A stretch of 64,000 nt of DNA from Ascarosepion bandense (GCA_037127315.1 JBBBDQ010001154.1:124001-188000), one strand, 5' to 3'; numbered from the stretch's first letter, positions 21,180-33,605 are shown. Translations and numbers: made by a program. Notes: a model not told the origin generated them from the sequence alone.

Positions 21180-21290
21180 AGAACAGGTAGAAAAAAAGTG
21201 TCTTTAATCCAACATGTTTCATTTTAACAAGTGTTTTCAGAGATTTTTTAAATATGAATGATTTAAAATTTTTTTTAGGAAATCCAAAGA
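21180..21290 (-). repeat. Penelope-like terminal segment, inverse orientation
   Basis: The minus strand reads TTTAAATCATTC, CTCTGAAAACACTTG, ATGAAACATGTTGGATTAAA and GACAC. This matches 23560-23685 in inverse orientation, so the decayed element between is bounded by inverted ends. Confidence 0.55.
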
Positions 21291-21545
21291 GACAGTAAAT
21301 TGGTTGCGGTTTGATTTTATAGATCACATGTAATAAAGCAAGAGATGAATATTTTTAAATGTAGCGAAAAAAACTTATGTTTATATGTGTGTACCACGTG
21401 TAATAAAAAGAAATAGATTTTAATTTTATTTAATAGATTTATTAAATCTCTCATCTATTATATATTATGATATATTATTGTTGTATATTATTTATATTAA
21501 TTGTAATACTGTTTGTGTGTGGCTGAGTGATTAGAACGTTTGGGG

Positions 21546-21990
21546 GTGCGTGGCTGAGTGGTTAAAATGTTCGCTTTCTGACCAGAAAGCCTGGTTTTGA
21601 ATCTCATCATGGTGGATTTGTCAGGAAGGTGACTTCTTGATGTTATCGGTCTGAAAGAAGTTATTCCAACGTGTGGCACCTTTTAAAAAGTGCCTGTAAA
21701 CCATACCATGGATTGACCCAATCCTTGTGAATGAAATTGGGTAGATGGCTCCCTTTGAGGAGTCATTGAAGGTTGTGCTAGCTTGAAGTCACAAGTCATT
21801 GTGACTGAGGGTTGTTCAGACAGTTGTTCACACTAGATGACATGCTCTCTCCCAGAAACTGTAACTAAGATCTGCTCAGCATAGTTGCAGTATAAACCAC
21901 ACTTAGGCTCTGTGGGTGTTGAACAAACATAAGAGTGCCTGAGCAAGTGTCTGCGATAGGGATTAGCTTGCTGCCCTGGAAGATGGCTAT
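21546..21990 (+). mobile_element. tRNA-derived SINE, family D
   Basis: Starts TGCGTGGCTGAGTGGTTAAA (A-box) with a B-box-like GGTTTTGAATCTC. The sequence after it (GGTTGTTCAGACAGTTGTTC, GGTGTTGAACAAACATAAG) is non-coding. The A-box resembles class II (Ser/Leu) tRNAs. It is the only copy of this family that I recognise here. Confidence 0.6.
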
Positions 21991-22064
21991 CTTCGAATAC
22001 GAGAGACCAGCCATTATTATTAATATTGTAATGATATAATATGGTACTGTATGTAATTACTATT

Positions 22065-22370
22065 ATAATATATATTACTTTAATGTATATTTTAATATTC
22101 TGTATATTACTTATGATATTGTAATAATTTTAATACCTAGATATTTAGTATTTTAATATCATTTCATTGAAAGATTCTGTTAACTTATTTTCCAAAATTT
22201 ATTTATTTAGAAAGTTTGCTTAATACTTCAAAATACATTATTTTGCTAAAATTTTAAATGAAAATGTATTTCGTTTTATCATTCACACACATACTAACTT
22301 TACCAACTCATAAACACACACATTCATACATGATCTTCTCATACACATATTTTATTAAAAAAAACAAATA
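22065..22370 (+). repeat. Direct repeat unit 1 flanking the Penelope-like relic
   Basis: Similar to 23050-23340: ATTACTTATGATA, AAAGTTTGCTTAATACTT, TTTATCATTCACA, CATACTAACTTTA and TCATACACATATTTTATT. The offset is about 985 bases. Penelope-like elements often carry such repeated ends. Confidence 0.6.
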
Positions 22371-22479
22371 CCTGCAAAAATTACACAAATTTCATAGTAC
22401 TACCTTTCCATATGAACTCACAAATAAATTAGCCATCATACCGAACACTAGAATTGCTACCACCACCTCCAAGAATATT

Positions 22480-22800
22480 TGATGCTATTATCAGCTTGAA
22501 AAAGACATCAAACAACAAGTTAAATGCCAGGATTTACAAAATATAGTGTCTACTATGCAAAGATCTATGCATAGGTGAAACTTCAAAAAAGCTAAAAACA
22601 GATCTATGAATGCAAAAGAGACTTACATTTGGACAAACATTCCAACTTTCTTGCCTTACATTGAAATAATGTAGGACATAATTTTGATTTCTCTAATGCT
22701 AGCTTAATTAAAAAAAGAATATAATCTTTTAAGGAGGAAGTACTTTGGAAACATATTAATATTATTACTACCAACTATAAACACTCATTTAAAACATTAC
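22480..22800 (+). pseudogene. Penelope-like element, GIY-YIG endonuclease relic
   Basis: Translating in pieces gives CKDLCIGETSKKLKT, then IYECKRDLHLDKHSNFLALH, NNVGHNFDFSNASLI and FKEEVLWKHIN. This is the order found in the C-terminal GIY-YIG endonuclease of Penelope-like retroelements. The IGETS...KxRxxEHxxD pattern is still visible, with YIG changed to CIG. At least one frameshift (near 22600) and one stop (TGA after LALH) disable it. The reverse transcriptase part is not recognisable upstream. The direct repeats and hammerhead-like end around it agree with the assignment. Confidence 0.65.
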
Positions 22801-23049
22801 ATAACTTCTGCATCTTTCTACAAATCTATACTCCATGAATCTCAAATGTGTCTACCAATAGATATAATTAAATAATTTAAAGATACTTCCATATATTCAT
22901 AACATTATATTGTTTTCTCTATATACACTACATTCTATTTTGCTTCATGAATAATCTATTATAATTGTTTTTTCCCTTTTATTTTCCTATTATTATTTTA
23001 TTATTATACATTATTATATTTTTCTCTCATTTATTATATATTATAATAC

Positions 23050-23340
23050 ATAATACTTTATTGTATGTTTTAATATTTCTATATATTACTTATGATAGTG
23101 TAATAATATTAACATGTAGTGAAAGATTCTAACCATTAACAACTTATTTTAAAAAGTTTATATATTTTTTATAAAAAGTTTGCTTAATACTTGTATACAT
23201 TATTTCGCTACAATTTTGAACAGAAATGTATTTTGTTTTATCATTCACATACATACTAACTTTAACGACTCATATGCAGACACATTTATACATGATTCTC
23301 TCATACACATATTTTATTTTGAAAAGAAAATCGTCCATCG
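23050..23340 (+). repeat. Direct repeat unit 2 flanking the Penelope-like relic
   Basis: Counterpart of 22065-22370, downstream of the endonuclease relic, at a level of divergence that still aligns easily by eye. Confidence 0.6.
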
Positions 23341-23559
23341 CTTGATACTTGTATACATTATTTCGCTACATTACTGACATATAAACAATTAATTTTTGCA
23401 TCCATACTTACATTTAAAATAAACATATATTTCTTTTTTTTATATGTGGCACACAGTTATAAACAGACAAACAATTTAAAAATATTCATCCATTGCATTA
23501 TTACACCTGACATGTTTCTGACCAATGAAATCAAACCTCAGTCAACATTGGATGTTTTT

Positions 23560-23675
23560 AAAAAAATTTTTAAAGTTTTTTAAATCATTCATCTTTAAAA
23601 AATCTGTGAAGAGCTGAAGAAGCTTGTTTAAGTGAAACATGTTAGATTAAAGACACTTTTTTCCTACCTGTTCTT

Positions 23676-23685
<10 letters not shown>
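23560..23685 (+). repeat. Penelope-like terminal segment with hammerhead-like core
   Basis: CTGAAGA (23614-23620), a short imperfect stem ACTT-type/AAGT, then GAAA (23634-23637), CATGTTAGATTAAAGACAC and a (TA)n tract. It is the inverse counterpart of 21180-21290. Confidence 0.5.
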
Positions 23686-23689
<4 letters not shown>

Positions 23690-23709
<20 letters not shown>

Positions 23710-24088
23710 CTTTAAATATTGCATTTTAGTGGACTTGAATATTTGAATAGACATCCTATTTTTCTTTTAAAACAGTGTGAATTAGGTTTACTGGTCTGTT
23801 CATTTGAAAATCTTAAGGAAAATGTGCTTTCTGGCAGGTTTTGAACTTTGTGTCCTCCTTTTATAGAGGAAGGCACCAGAACACAAAAAGGGATGAAACT
23901 TCAGACATTAGCATTGGGCACACTTTCTTTAAGACTCTCGAATGTACAGAGTGGTAGATGTTATTTACACTATTAAAAAAAAAACATGGCACTTTCTCAA
24001 ACACCTGTATTCAGTAAAACATATTTTTTAAAGTAATATGAATTAATGCTGGATTAAAAATAAAATCCATTAATTCCTGAGACATGAG

Positions 24089-24120
<32 letters not shown>

Positions 24121-24555
24121 TAAACACATTTTTAAGCCCTGCCGATCAGGAAATTTCAAAATGAATGATGAAAATATATTTGATTAACAAATAAGAGTTG
24201 TTTCTTTTGATACTAGTTTAGCTCTGCTGTTAAAAGTGACAACATATTAAAGTCATTTTGTGAAAATATATATGTCAAATATAATTTTATATTATCTAAT
24301 TTATATTTTTAAATTATCAAATATTTATATTTTCACCCCATACAATGTATATATTTTCAAATTTTATGTCAATATAAAATGACAACATATTCAAATCATT
24401 TTGTGATTTACTCATAAACTATCCAAACTTTCTTGCTCAGTATTTTCTTTTTTATGTCCAACATTTTCTGAATATTGAATTAAACTAAATCAAAATAACA
24501 ATTGATACTCTATCTTGTCTTCTTATAAATAAAAACAACTATCAAAAATTGTTAA
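23690..24555. other. AT-rich sequence with (GT)n
   Basis: (GT)n at about 24091-24120. The remainder is AT-rich with no gene or repeat family that I recognise. Confidence 0.4.
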
Positions 24556-24923
24556 TCTAAACTTATTTATAAATGGAACTTTGTCTGTGTGTGTGTGTGT
24601 GTATCCATTACCTATAGACTCCGAAACAACTGAACCGATTTTCTTGAAAATTTACACAGTTGTACTATAAGTGTCTGTGAGTGTTCTTAGCTAGGTTCTG
24701 TGTCGAGGTACCCCCGATAAATATCGAAAATCGATAATTGAAAAAATCGGGTTATAGAAGGAGTGGTCCGATTTTAATCAAATTTGATACACTCATAGAC
24801 AAAGACATAAGAAATGATATTCAGAAGTTTCAAGGTTTCAGTTCTTACTATAGTGCAGAAAGTCGATAATATATATAAAAAAAGCTTTCATTACATCCGT
24901 GCAAAGCCGGGTTATACTGCTAG
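24556..24923 (+). mobile_element. Non-autonomous Helitron-type element, copy 2
   Basis: Same termini as copy 1 (A|TCTAAACTT ... CTGCTAG|T). The middle (Helitron positions of the AAGGCAAGATG block to the CATGGATTAG block) is deleted, giving 368 bp. Confidence 0.75.
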
Positions 24924-25004
24924 TATATACATATATCGAACCATATCTGACTTAAACATTTTATCTATGAAGACAGTCATAAGTTTTTAGTTTCTTTTGG
25001 TTCT

Positions 25005-25255
25005 ACAGAAGGATACTGCGGATATCATGCAATGAAGAAGGAGGGCTTGGAGAACCTGATACTAACAGGCCAGATAGAGGGAAAAAGAGACAGAGAAAAG
25101 CAGCGGATAACATATTTAAAAGGACTGAGCAGGTAAATGACAGAACGGGGGTTGTGTGGTGCAACAGGAGAAAGCGTGCTAAGAGCCATCAGGAATAGGG
25201 AGATGTGGAAAGCCATGATTGCCTACGTCCTGAAGGGACAGGGCACATAGAAGAA
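25005..25255 (+). pseudogene. RTE-like LINE, C-terminal relic
   Basis: The reading has GLENLILTGQIEGKRDREKQ in a shifted frame, then a terminus REMWKAMIAYVLKGQGT followed by a stop. It is the second copy of the sequence at 12140-12390. 5'-truncated; no RT core remains. Confidence 0.55.
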
Positions 25256-26020
25256 GAATACAATAAAGTAATTTGTCACTCAGTTTCTTCAATTTTTAGT
25301 TTCAAAATTGGAATAAAAAACAAATTTTAAAATAAAGAGAAAGTTATATTTTTACATCATCAGAAGAACTGAATATGAAGAGATCAGTGACTTGCTCGTT
25401 TATCAAATTTAACATGCTATCAAAAGAGTCCGTTACATTCACATATACTCTTTTGAATGGAAATATTATTTTTTGCTACATTATACTTGATAAATATAAA
25501 CTTCGTAATTATTCACTGTTGACTAGAAACTCTTTATCACTCACTCACACACATCTCACTCTTTCACAATTTATAGATAAAAAAAATATTCACTGAGACA
25601 ACAGAAAATTTCTATTTATTGAACTCTTCTGATGATTTCATGGAAATAGATTTTTTTATTATTTTAAACTTGGCAAATAAAATGGTATAATTCATCTATA
25701 CTTTTAATTATTCTAAACTCACAAATGAATAGTAATTTACATGTATACTTCCCTCTCCCTGCTACATATATATTCCACCAATAAAAACATTACTCTGATG
25801 AAGTCCTTTTCAAGAATGAAGTGTGTTATATAGATATTTTTTCCACTTTGTCATTCAATTACCTAACCTTGTTCTGATATATAGAAATTTTTATATCATG
25901 TTCTCATATGTATGATAAAAGTATAGTTTTAAGGTATGTTATATTTATGGGTTACAGTGTCCAATATCAGGGATAGAATGTATATAAATATCAATATAAA
26001 GGCCATTCTGAATATATATA
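25256..26020. other. AT-rich sequence; repeat equal to an empty Helitron site
   Basis: 25755-25915 matches the sequences on both sides of the Helitron half at 18.2-18.8 kb (CCTGCTACATATAT, then CACCAATAAAAAC and CACTTTGTCATTCAATTACC). The rest is plain AT-rich DNA. Confidence 0.5.
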
Positions 26021-26780
26021 GGGCGTGATGGATAAATTGTTGCATAAATGAGAAAAATGAAAATAAATAATATGGACACCACATTTTAACAGACAAAATT
26101 ACACAGAAATATCTTGAAATGCTAAAGGGTAAATTTATTCAATAAAGTCGCCATTGGCTTCAATGATGGCCTCCAGACGACTTTGGAATCTCCTGGATGG
26201 TCTCCTTATTTAAGTTGGTGAATGCTGCCATAATTCTTGCCTTCAGTTTGTCTTTGGTGTTACAAGGAGTTTTGTTGGTCTATCGCTCAACATACATCCC
26301 ACAAATAATCAAGGAGACTGCAATCTAGAAAGTCAGGTAACCAGATGTAAGGGTCTTACAACCATAACTGTTCTCCTACTTGTGTAACTTGTGTAGGATG
26401 GTGCAGAGTCCTGTTTCCAAACATAGGGTCTTCAAGCAACCACCCTCTTGACACAGGGCAGCACTACCTACTCAAGGCACTTGATGTAGGCCTCCATGTT
26501 GAGTCTGAGGCCCTGTGGGAAGATGAATGGAGGCATAACATCACCATCACTAGTGATCACTCCAAACACTACAGTGTTGACTGGATATATCATCCAACTC
26601 TTTAGTAATCCTCTGCCCTGTCCTCAGATTGACACTCAAGCACTCTGATATGTTTGTATTGAATCTTCTGGTATAAAAACCAAGTAGTATAACAAGCCAT
26701 TTTCATATTGATGATTTAATGAATTGTCATTTCACAGACGGTACCCAACTGACCCTACTATACTGTGTAGCTGACAAAAT
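26021..26780 (-). pseudogene. Tc1/mariner-superfamily transposase, decayed
   Basis: Minus-strand reading frames give DGDVMPPFIFPQGLRLNMEA, then WKQDSAPS, then a DYLWD-like block where relatives have the second acidic catalytic residue. The C-terminus is RSRLEAIIEANGDFIE with a stop at 26135-26137. These blocks and their order are those of IS630/Tc1/mariner DD(E/D) transposases. Several frameshifts and stops (for example after IKCLE) disable it. The N-terminal DNA-binding part is not readable. I could not define the terminal inverted repeats. Confidence 0.75.
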
Positions 26781-26943
26781 CAAAAACAAACAATACACAT
26801 GAATTTATTCACCACACACACTCTCTCTCTCTCTCTATATATATATCCAGGTAAAGAGGACCCAAGATTTTACGATTTTGAGTTCCCTAACATTTGCTTT
26901 TTTATAAAAAGTGCTCAATGCAATAAATATTGTAGAGCATAAT

Positions 26944-27072
26944 ATAATCATATAATTATGAATTAAAAGTACATTGCGACACAAAAATTTCTATGGTTTG
27001 AGATTTCTATCTTGTCATCAGGCAAAAATTTCTGTGTCGCAGTGTACTTTTGATTCATAATTATATGATTAT
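26944..27072. repeat. Small palindrome with hammerhead-like core in the loop
   Basis: Arms 26944-26990 and 27024-27072 are inverse complements with few mismatches (AATCATATAATTATGAATTA and its complement; CATTGCGACACA). The minus-strand loop reads CTGATGA (27021-27015), AAGAT/ATCT pairing, then CAAAC in place of GAAAC. This resembles the Penelope-type motif. Confidence 0.6.
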
Positions 27073-27927
27073 ATATATATATATATAGATAAAGACTATT
27101 GTATTTACATACATGTAGAATGTATTAAAGTTTTAACTTTGATAATTTTGATTTGTACTTATAAAATCAAAATCTTTTTTACCAAATTTTTCCTTTCCTA
27201 ATGAGATAGAAATAATATTCTATAGAAATATCTTGTCTCAGATAATTTTAAAACAAAGAATAGAATCAATTTCAAAGAATATACTAATAAGTAATTAATA
27301 TTTGATTAACAAGCAAGAAATATGGTAAAGTTTTTTTTTTTTTGAGAATGACAGAAATCGATATTGAAATATATGCAGAACCAACTCCACACTTTGTGTT
27401 CATGAGGAGCTGTTTTTGTTTTATTTTTGTCCTTAATGCAAATAAAGATATTTTGTCAATATAGTGAAGCCAAATTAATGGGCTATCAAACTCACTATGA
27501 ATGGCTTTTGAAACTAGCATTTTGAACCATTGCTTTATAGTAAGTGCCCACCTTCCTCACTTTTATATGTACGCAGTGTTAGAACCGTGTTTGTCTAGGT
27601 ATATATGTGTATGCATTTTCAGCAGTATTGGGGGTGTCTATTCAATACAATGTGAGGGTATTTATGTCATCAGCAATAGTGAAGAAATGCCATGTATTTT
27701 CAGCAGTATATTGGAAGTAGTCATTATTGCTGTATAAAGAATTTAGTTAAAGTATTCAGTCATTAAAAGTAGTTAGTACTGGTATGATGCATGGTGTCCA
27801 ATGATCAAGAAAAGACTCAACTGTTATGAGCATGCATAACAACAACAAAAAAGAAAAAAATAGTCTGATATTGTCTCATAAAAGTTTTTCATTATGATTT
27901 CAAAACTTTTACTTTGAAGAGGGGAAG
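27073..27927. other. AT-rich sequence, no feature
   Basis: A (TA)n tract at about 27071-27088. A weak direct duplication (CATTTTCAGCAGTAT at 27612 and 27693) is visible. Nothing gene-like. Confidence 0.4.
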
Positions 27928-28638
27928 TGTTACGAGGATTTATATATAAAAATAATATTAATAATGTCTAAAAAGTTGTAGTAAGTGATTCATTTGAGTC
28001 CTACTTGTTATTACAAAACGGTTTTAATTCATGAAGTAGTCGTAAAAATAAAGAAATTATAAATAGATCGGTTGAAAAATGCTAGAATGTCCAAGAAAAT
28101 TAGAGTAAAATCTAGAGAGTTCTAAAGGATTCTAGAATATGCAAATTAGGTGTTAGCCCCTATAAAAATAGGTTTTGGGAAGAGAGTAGTTATTTGTTAA
28201 AAGGATTTGTTGACATTATCAACTCCAGCTTTGATTCAAGGATTTATATCCAGCCGAAAGAATCTCTAAGAAAAGTTGCCAACCAACTAAAAATTGAAAG
28301 AGAACCTCATGGAACTATATGGGTAAATATATATTTTTGACTCTTTCATTGACCAAACTAATAATTATTCTTTATATACACATTTGAGGATTTCCGAAAA
28401 GTATAGCACTTAAACTTCTTCACTATCTTAACTGGGTAAAGATATTTGACACCTTCCTTCCCCTTCGTAACATTTCGCCTGCCAGTAGTAAACTCTGTTT
28501 TTCTTTTTGAATGTAAAAACTGTACATTTGTAAATATTTTTATTTAATGTTTTCGTAAATTAAATATTTGTATGTGATTAAACTCTGAGTTTTGGTCAAT
28601 CATTTTTTTTTTTATTTTGTTACACTTAACACGTAACA
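27928..28638 (+). mobile_element. Possible solo LTR
   Basis: Starts TGTTACG and ends CGTAACA, i.e. TG...CA with a 7-bp inverted repeat. It contains a TATA-like TATAAAAATA at 28161. An alternative end TTCGTAACA exists at 28472. There is no clear target-site duplication and no primer-binding site or coding part nearby, so the call is tentative. Confidence 0.35.
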
Positions 28639-28879
28639 CAACATTATTACAATAAACAGGTTCTGATAAATTCTTCAGTTACTCCAGTAATTAAACACTA
28701 TTGTTGACCCGTCTTTTGATAAATCATAATGATTGACATTACTGAACTGGCAGCTGGGTGATAAGTGAATTAGCTAAACATATAGAAAAGTATGCTGATA
28801 AAAGTACAACTATATACTTTCTAGTTAAAGACAGTTAAATTCATTGTGCCAAGTAGCTGAAAATATAATTCTATTTTCC

Positions 28880-28916
<37 letters not shown>

Positions 28917-31900
28917 AGAAATTACAGGTGGAAGGATATTCCTAACCTTACCCTGATGTCATCATCATATCCATTATACAAGCAAGAAACTTGGAGCAAA
29001 AGCTGTAAAAGTTCAGTGATCATAAAATACAAGTGGTCATCATTTTTTTCCTGTTGTTAAGCAAAAAGAGGAACTAAAAAAAAAAAACAATAAAAAAACA
29101 TTTAATCTTCATACATATTTAAATTGTGTTCTCAGTCAGGGATTCTATAGATGACGATTTATGCTAATTGGTGAATATGTCAACATGATTAAAGCAACTA
29201 TTTTTCCGATATTTATCTTCTATTACTCCTGAAAACCTTTTTAAAATCACCTGGCAATTAAATATTTATTATAGCATAAAATGTAATTGTAGTTATGGGT
29301 GTGTTTGTAAGTAGGGAATGATGTTGTTGATGAATGAAAAACTTATTTAGATGAAGATCAATGTCATTAGTTTGTGTTTCTCTCTCCTCTCCTGATTGGG
29401 CAATTTACGGTTGGGCAATTTGCAATGTGATTGCAAGAACATTGGAAGATTTCAAAACAAAATAAAATAAAATTAAGAAAAAAATGTGTAAGCAGAAATT
29501 AAAAAAAAAGTAATGAAATGATTTTCAAAAGCTGTCAGTTATAAAATGTTTTAACTAATTATAGTCTGAAAAGACAGCATATAGGCAAAAATAAAAATCA
29601 AGAAGCAATTTTTATAAAGTATTTTTTCTTGCTCATAATTAATTTTTGACAAAGAAATAACTTCCTGATTGTATAATACATGATGATAATTTATAAATAG
29701 ATAAAATGATGAAAAGTGGTTATAAAAACGGTTGACATTTAGAGGATTGGACTGCGACAGGTGAGAAAATCATTTACTTTTCATAGGTGGGAGAATGTCT
29801 ATTCATAGAAAGGTAGGGGAAACAACAAACTTTGTAGTTCAGAAAAAAAACTAAAAAAAAACAGATTTTACGATTAATATTTGTAAGAAGTGCACAGGAA
29901 TGAAAAAAATAAATGTAGGGAGAAGTCAACAGACATCATCATATCACAGAGATCATTGTTAGTTATCTCCCCTGCTACAATATTAGAGATGCAGTTATTT
30001 CCCTGGTCAACTGTTAATTCTCCAACTATTGTTTTCCCAACAATCCATTATTTCTTTTGTCTTTTGTCGACTTTTCAGGCATTTGGCAGGGAAAAGGTGT
30101 ATTGAAAGTCGCAATAAATAAATGATTGTGGTGGAAACAAACACTTTAAACTTAATTTCTGCTGTTAGCTATCAGATTATTTGATATTCATTTTTATATG
30201 AAACAGAATTTTATTGACAATTTCTATGAAGAGTTCTTTTTAGTTGTATTGGGATTTTTTTTTTTTTTACATTTGAGTCAGTAAAATAGATGCCTACTGC
30301 ATGTGCTACTTTATTTATACATAAAAATTATAAAGAATAAATAGGAGCAATTATTGATAATAATAATCTGATAACAGAAAATATTAATAAAACTGAAAAT
30401 ATCAATAATAAAAAATAAATAAAAGCTATTTTGTCTTTGTGTGGTTGACTTTGAAATAAGGAAAGACACCTGATTTCTTTTTTCGACAAGAAATTTTGCA
30501 TATTTTTCTTTTTCAATTTCTCAATTAAAACTTATTTCTTGTTGATACTTCATGCTTTTTTTTTTCAGCTGCCATGACTATAATTTTTTTCCATTTTTTT
30601 CTTTTCTTTTTTTGACAATTAAGTAAATAAAATTCCCATATTGAAGAACAATTTGACATTTTTGTCATTTCTTGTTTCTCTCTTTTTTTTTCAAAGGAAA
30701 AGGCCAAGGAAAACAGCTGACAATTTCTGCAGAGGGAGAGACAAGGAAGCCATAGGTCCGTGTGGATATAACAACCAGTTATTTTTAAGACGTTCATTTA
30801 TTGTATTTTTTGTTTTCAGGTTTACTTCATAGCATATCAAACAGAAAACAAAGTCAAGAAAGAAAGAAAGAAAAATCTCACACAACAGTAACAAGTACAA
30901 CAGACTAGAAAAGCATATATAATTGCATTTTTTAAAATGTTGTATTCCATATAGGAAGGACTCGGATACACTTTATTACAACAAAACATTAATTGGGTAA
31001 GAAATAGTTGACATAAGAAAAATGAAATAAAGAAAAAAACTTAAAAATAAAAAAAAATTGTTTTACTTTCCCCATTTTTGTTTTTCAATTCAAGAGAAAG
31101 AGGAGAGTATTTTTTTTTCTTAAAAAAAAAAAGAAAAGTAATTTAGGAAGTTAATTTCTTCACACTTTTAGTGATATTTCATGTTGGTAATTCTTTTCTA
31201 CAATATTCAAGATTTCATAAACTTACTGATATGACTCTATCTTAAACTTTTAACCAGTTTACAAAATTTTGATTAACAATCTTGAAACTTCTTTAAGGAT
31301 AGATTTGACTGTGTATAAATGCAAAAATTAAGAATTAGTGGCCGATGATTTTATTTTAATTCAAGACATTAAAAAAAATACAGCAACTATTCTTGAAACT
31401 CTTATCCAAACGATTTTCAGCAGGTGATGTACAAAATAGATTAAATCTAATTTCTTTTGTATTCTCCCTTAGCTTGCTTTTCAAATTATCCAATTAGTAA
31501 ATAAAATTAAAATTAAACTATTTATCGAGCTTTACAGTTTAAATATTTTAAGTTTACCAGATGGTAAAATGAAAGAAAGAGAAGAATAATCTGATTATTT
31601 GCAAAAAATGAGTAGATAGCGAGTTATCTCCTTATCATTGGACAGAGTTATTTCCCTTTTTTACTGCAGCCATTTTAAAATTGAGTGTCGTTATCTTTTC
31701 TGGAAATCATTGTTTATTAAGAAAAAGAAACAAAACATTGATTCATATATAAATCCACACAACTATTTGTAAATCAATTAAATTTTGTGTCTATGAAATT
31801 TAGTGACCGATGCTATCAATTAGATTTAATTTTGCCTTTCAGCTAATAACATGATTTAATAATGCTTCTTGATTCTCAGGTGACATTTCTTTTTCTTAAA

Positions 31901-32034
31901 ATGCAATCAAGCGAACTGATACCACATTTTTAATCTATAATAACAAGATTGAATAAACCTTTAAATATATTTGTTTTCTGATTATTGTCAAGTGAAATGT
32001 AAATAAAACGGATAAACAATTTGCATCTGGTTAG
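28639..32034. other. 3.4 kb AT-rich sequence, no gene recognised
   Basis: Homopolymer-rich, with (GA)n at 28883-28912. I found no exon with splice sites, no RT or transposase fragments and no family-A to -D SINE. The open frames around 30.5-30.9 kb are biased to K and F codons and look like chance products of poly-A/T runs. Confidence 0.5.
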
Positions 32035-32394
32035 TTTTTTTTTTTTTTTTTTTTTTAAATCGTATCACCCCAAGCAAGGCGGTAACGCCACTGATGTGCA
32101 GGGGGCTACGTAATAGTGAAAAGATTGGAAAAGAGAAAGCGGGAAACCACAGCCTAAACAGGGAACAAAGGATGAGCCTCTTAACCTGTTCAATAGACGT
32201 GGGTGGAGTGTGAACCGGGCGATAGATAGATCTATCTACTCCAATTGAAAAAAAAAAAACAAAGTGAGAAGATTTGAAAAGAGAAAGCCGGAAACCACAT
32301 CCTAAACAGGGAACAAGGGATGAGCCTCTACACCTGTTCAATAGAAGTGGGTGGAGTGTGAACCGGGCGATAGATAGATCTATCTACTCCAATT
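32035..32394 (-). mobile_element. Dimeric SINE (family B), copy 2
   Basis: Same layout as 7791-8155: two units each beginning AATTGGAGTAGATAG, with an A-rich linker and a single LINE-like tail (CCCCCTGCACATCAGTGGCG) and poly(A) at the low-coordinate end. Confidence 0.8.
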
Positions 32395-32551
32395 AGTTAG
32401 TAAATTATTTCTGTATTCCAGTATGAAAGACTGGAAAGAAATAATGAAATGCTGGAGATGTTAAGTGAAAGTGTAACAAGGTTACTTTAGCTAGTCAGAC
32501 AATTAATTTCATGTTTGAAGTAAAAGCAGACAAGTACATAGTAGATCACTG

Positions 32552-32593
<42 letters not shown>

Positions 32594-32884
32594 TTAATTA
32601 CAATAAGGCAGCACTAATAATTACAGACTAAATATCCGAAAAAACAATGCTAACTTAAGAGTAACTTAAATCGTCTTCTAACCCAACGAGGACTACCTCA
32701 TAGGTTCAATAATGGGGAAGAAAAAAAAAGGAAACAAATCGCGCACAAGAACAATACGTCTAGTGCTCTTTTGAAAGAAAAAAAAAAACAAGACGAAACC
32801 TTAACAGGTCTGGCCCTGACGATCCGTTGTGTGAAACCGCGGTTGGTGGTGGCTCAATTTTAGATTTAGTGTACTGTATATATT
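32395..32884. other. Unassigned sequence, (TA)n at 32561-32591
   Basis: No repeat family or gene recognised apart from the dinucleotide tract. Confidence 0.4.
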
Positions 32885-33012
32885 ACAAACGAGTTATTTT
32901 GCTACCTTGGTTTCCACCATCAGCGGTTTCTTCAGGCGATTTTTAATTTATTAAAAATCGCCTGAAGAAACCACTCATGGTGGAAACTAAGATAGCGAAA
33001 TAACTCATTTAT
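32885..33012. repeat. Palindrome of two inverted hammerhead-like ends
   Basis: Arms of about 60 bases (32885-32946 and 32950-33012) are near-perfect inverse complements. On plus: CTGAAGA (32962-32968), an ACCA/TGGT stem with CTCA loop, then GAAA (32983-32986). On minus: CTGAAGA (32935-32929), a shorter ACC/GGT pairing, then GAAA (32914-32911). Bases 33000-33120 continue in a repeat also found at 47035-47165. Confidence 0.65.
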
Positions 33013-33605
33013 AAATGAAAAATATTCAAAAGTTCTACAATATAATTGTATAGAACACTTTAATCCAAATGTGTACTGGTCTAACCCTATTAGGACCAAA
33101 AAGTAAGTATACGGTAGAACAAAACACAGTCTCAGCAGTTGAATAGGACTGTTATTGCTTTAAGGGAGGGCGAGTGCAATATTAAAAAAAATAATATATT
33201 TTAAAGATTAAGGCTATCTTGATTAAAGTGGAAATGAAAAATCTACTAAAAGAATTTCTGATTTTAGGAGTAAAGTTGTCTTAGAATAAGATGTTGCAAT
33301 TTCATAATTTCATTAGAATATATAAGAAATAAAACGTTTAGTTGTAATTAAGGAATGATATTTTCATATTAATGAAAAATTAAAACACTAATCAAAAATA
33401 TAATATTATTGACAATGATGAGAACAAGGTTGACTGATTTGGTATTTTTACAGCTTATCAACCTGCAAAAGTTATTTGTAACCAGAAAATATTTTTTAGA
33501 TTGTAAGAACCTTCAGAGATAATAATTAATTTACTGATACAAGCCCAACTAACTGACCAATAGCTGGGGGAGAAGAGGTGGATTCATTTCATACCTTTCC
33601 CAAGG

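Noticed and set aside
30525..30900. Overlapping open frames on both strands
   Set aside because: Lysine/phenylalanine-rich readings from poly-A/T runs. No splice signals or recognisable domain.
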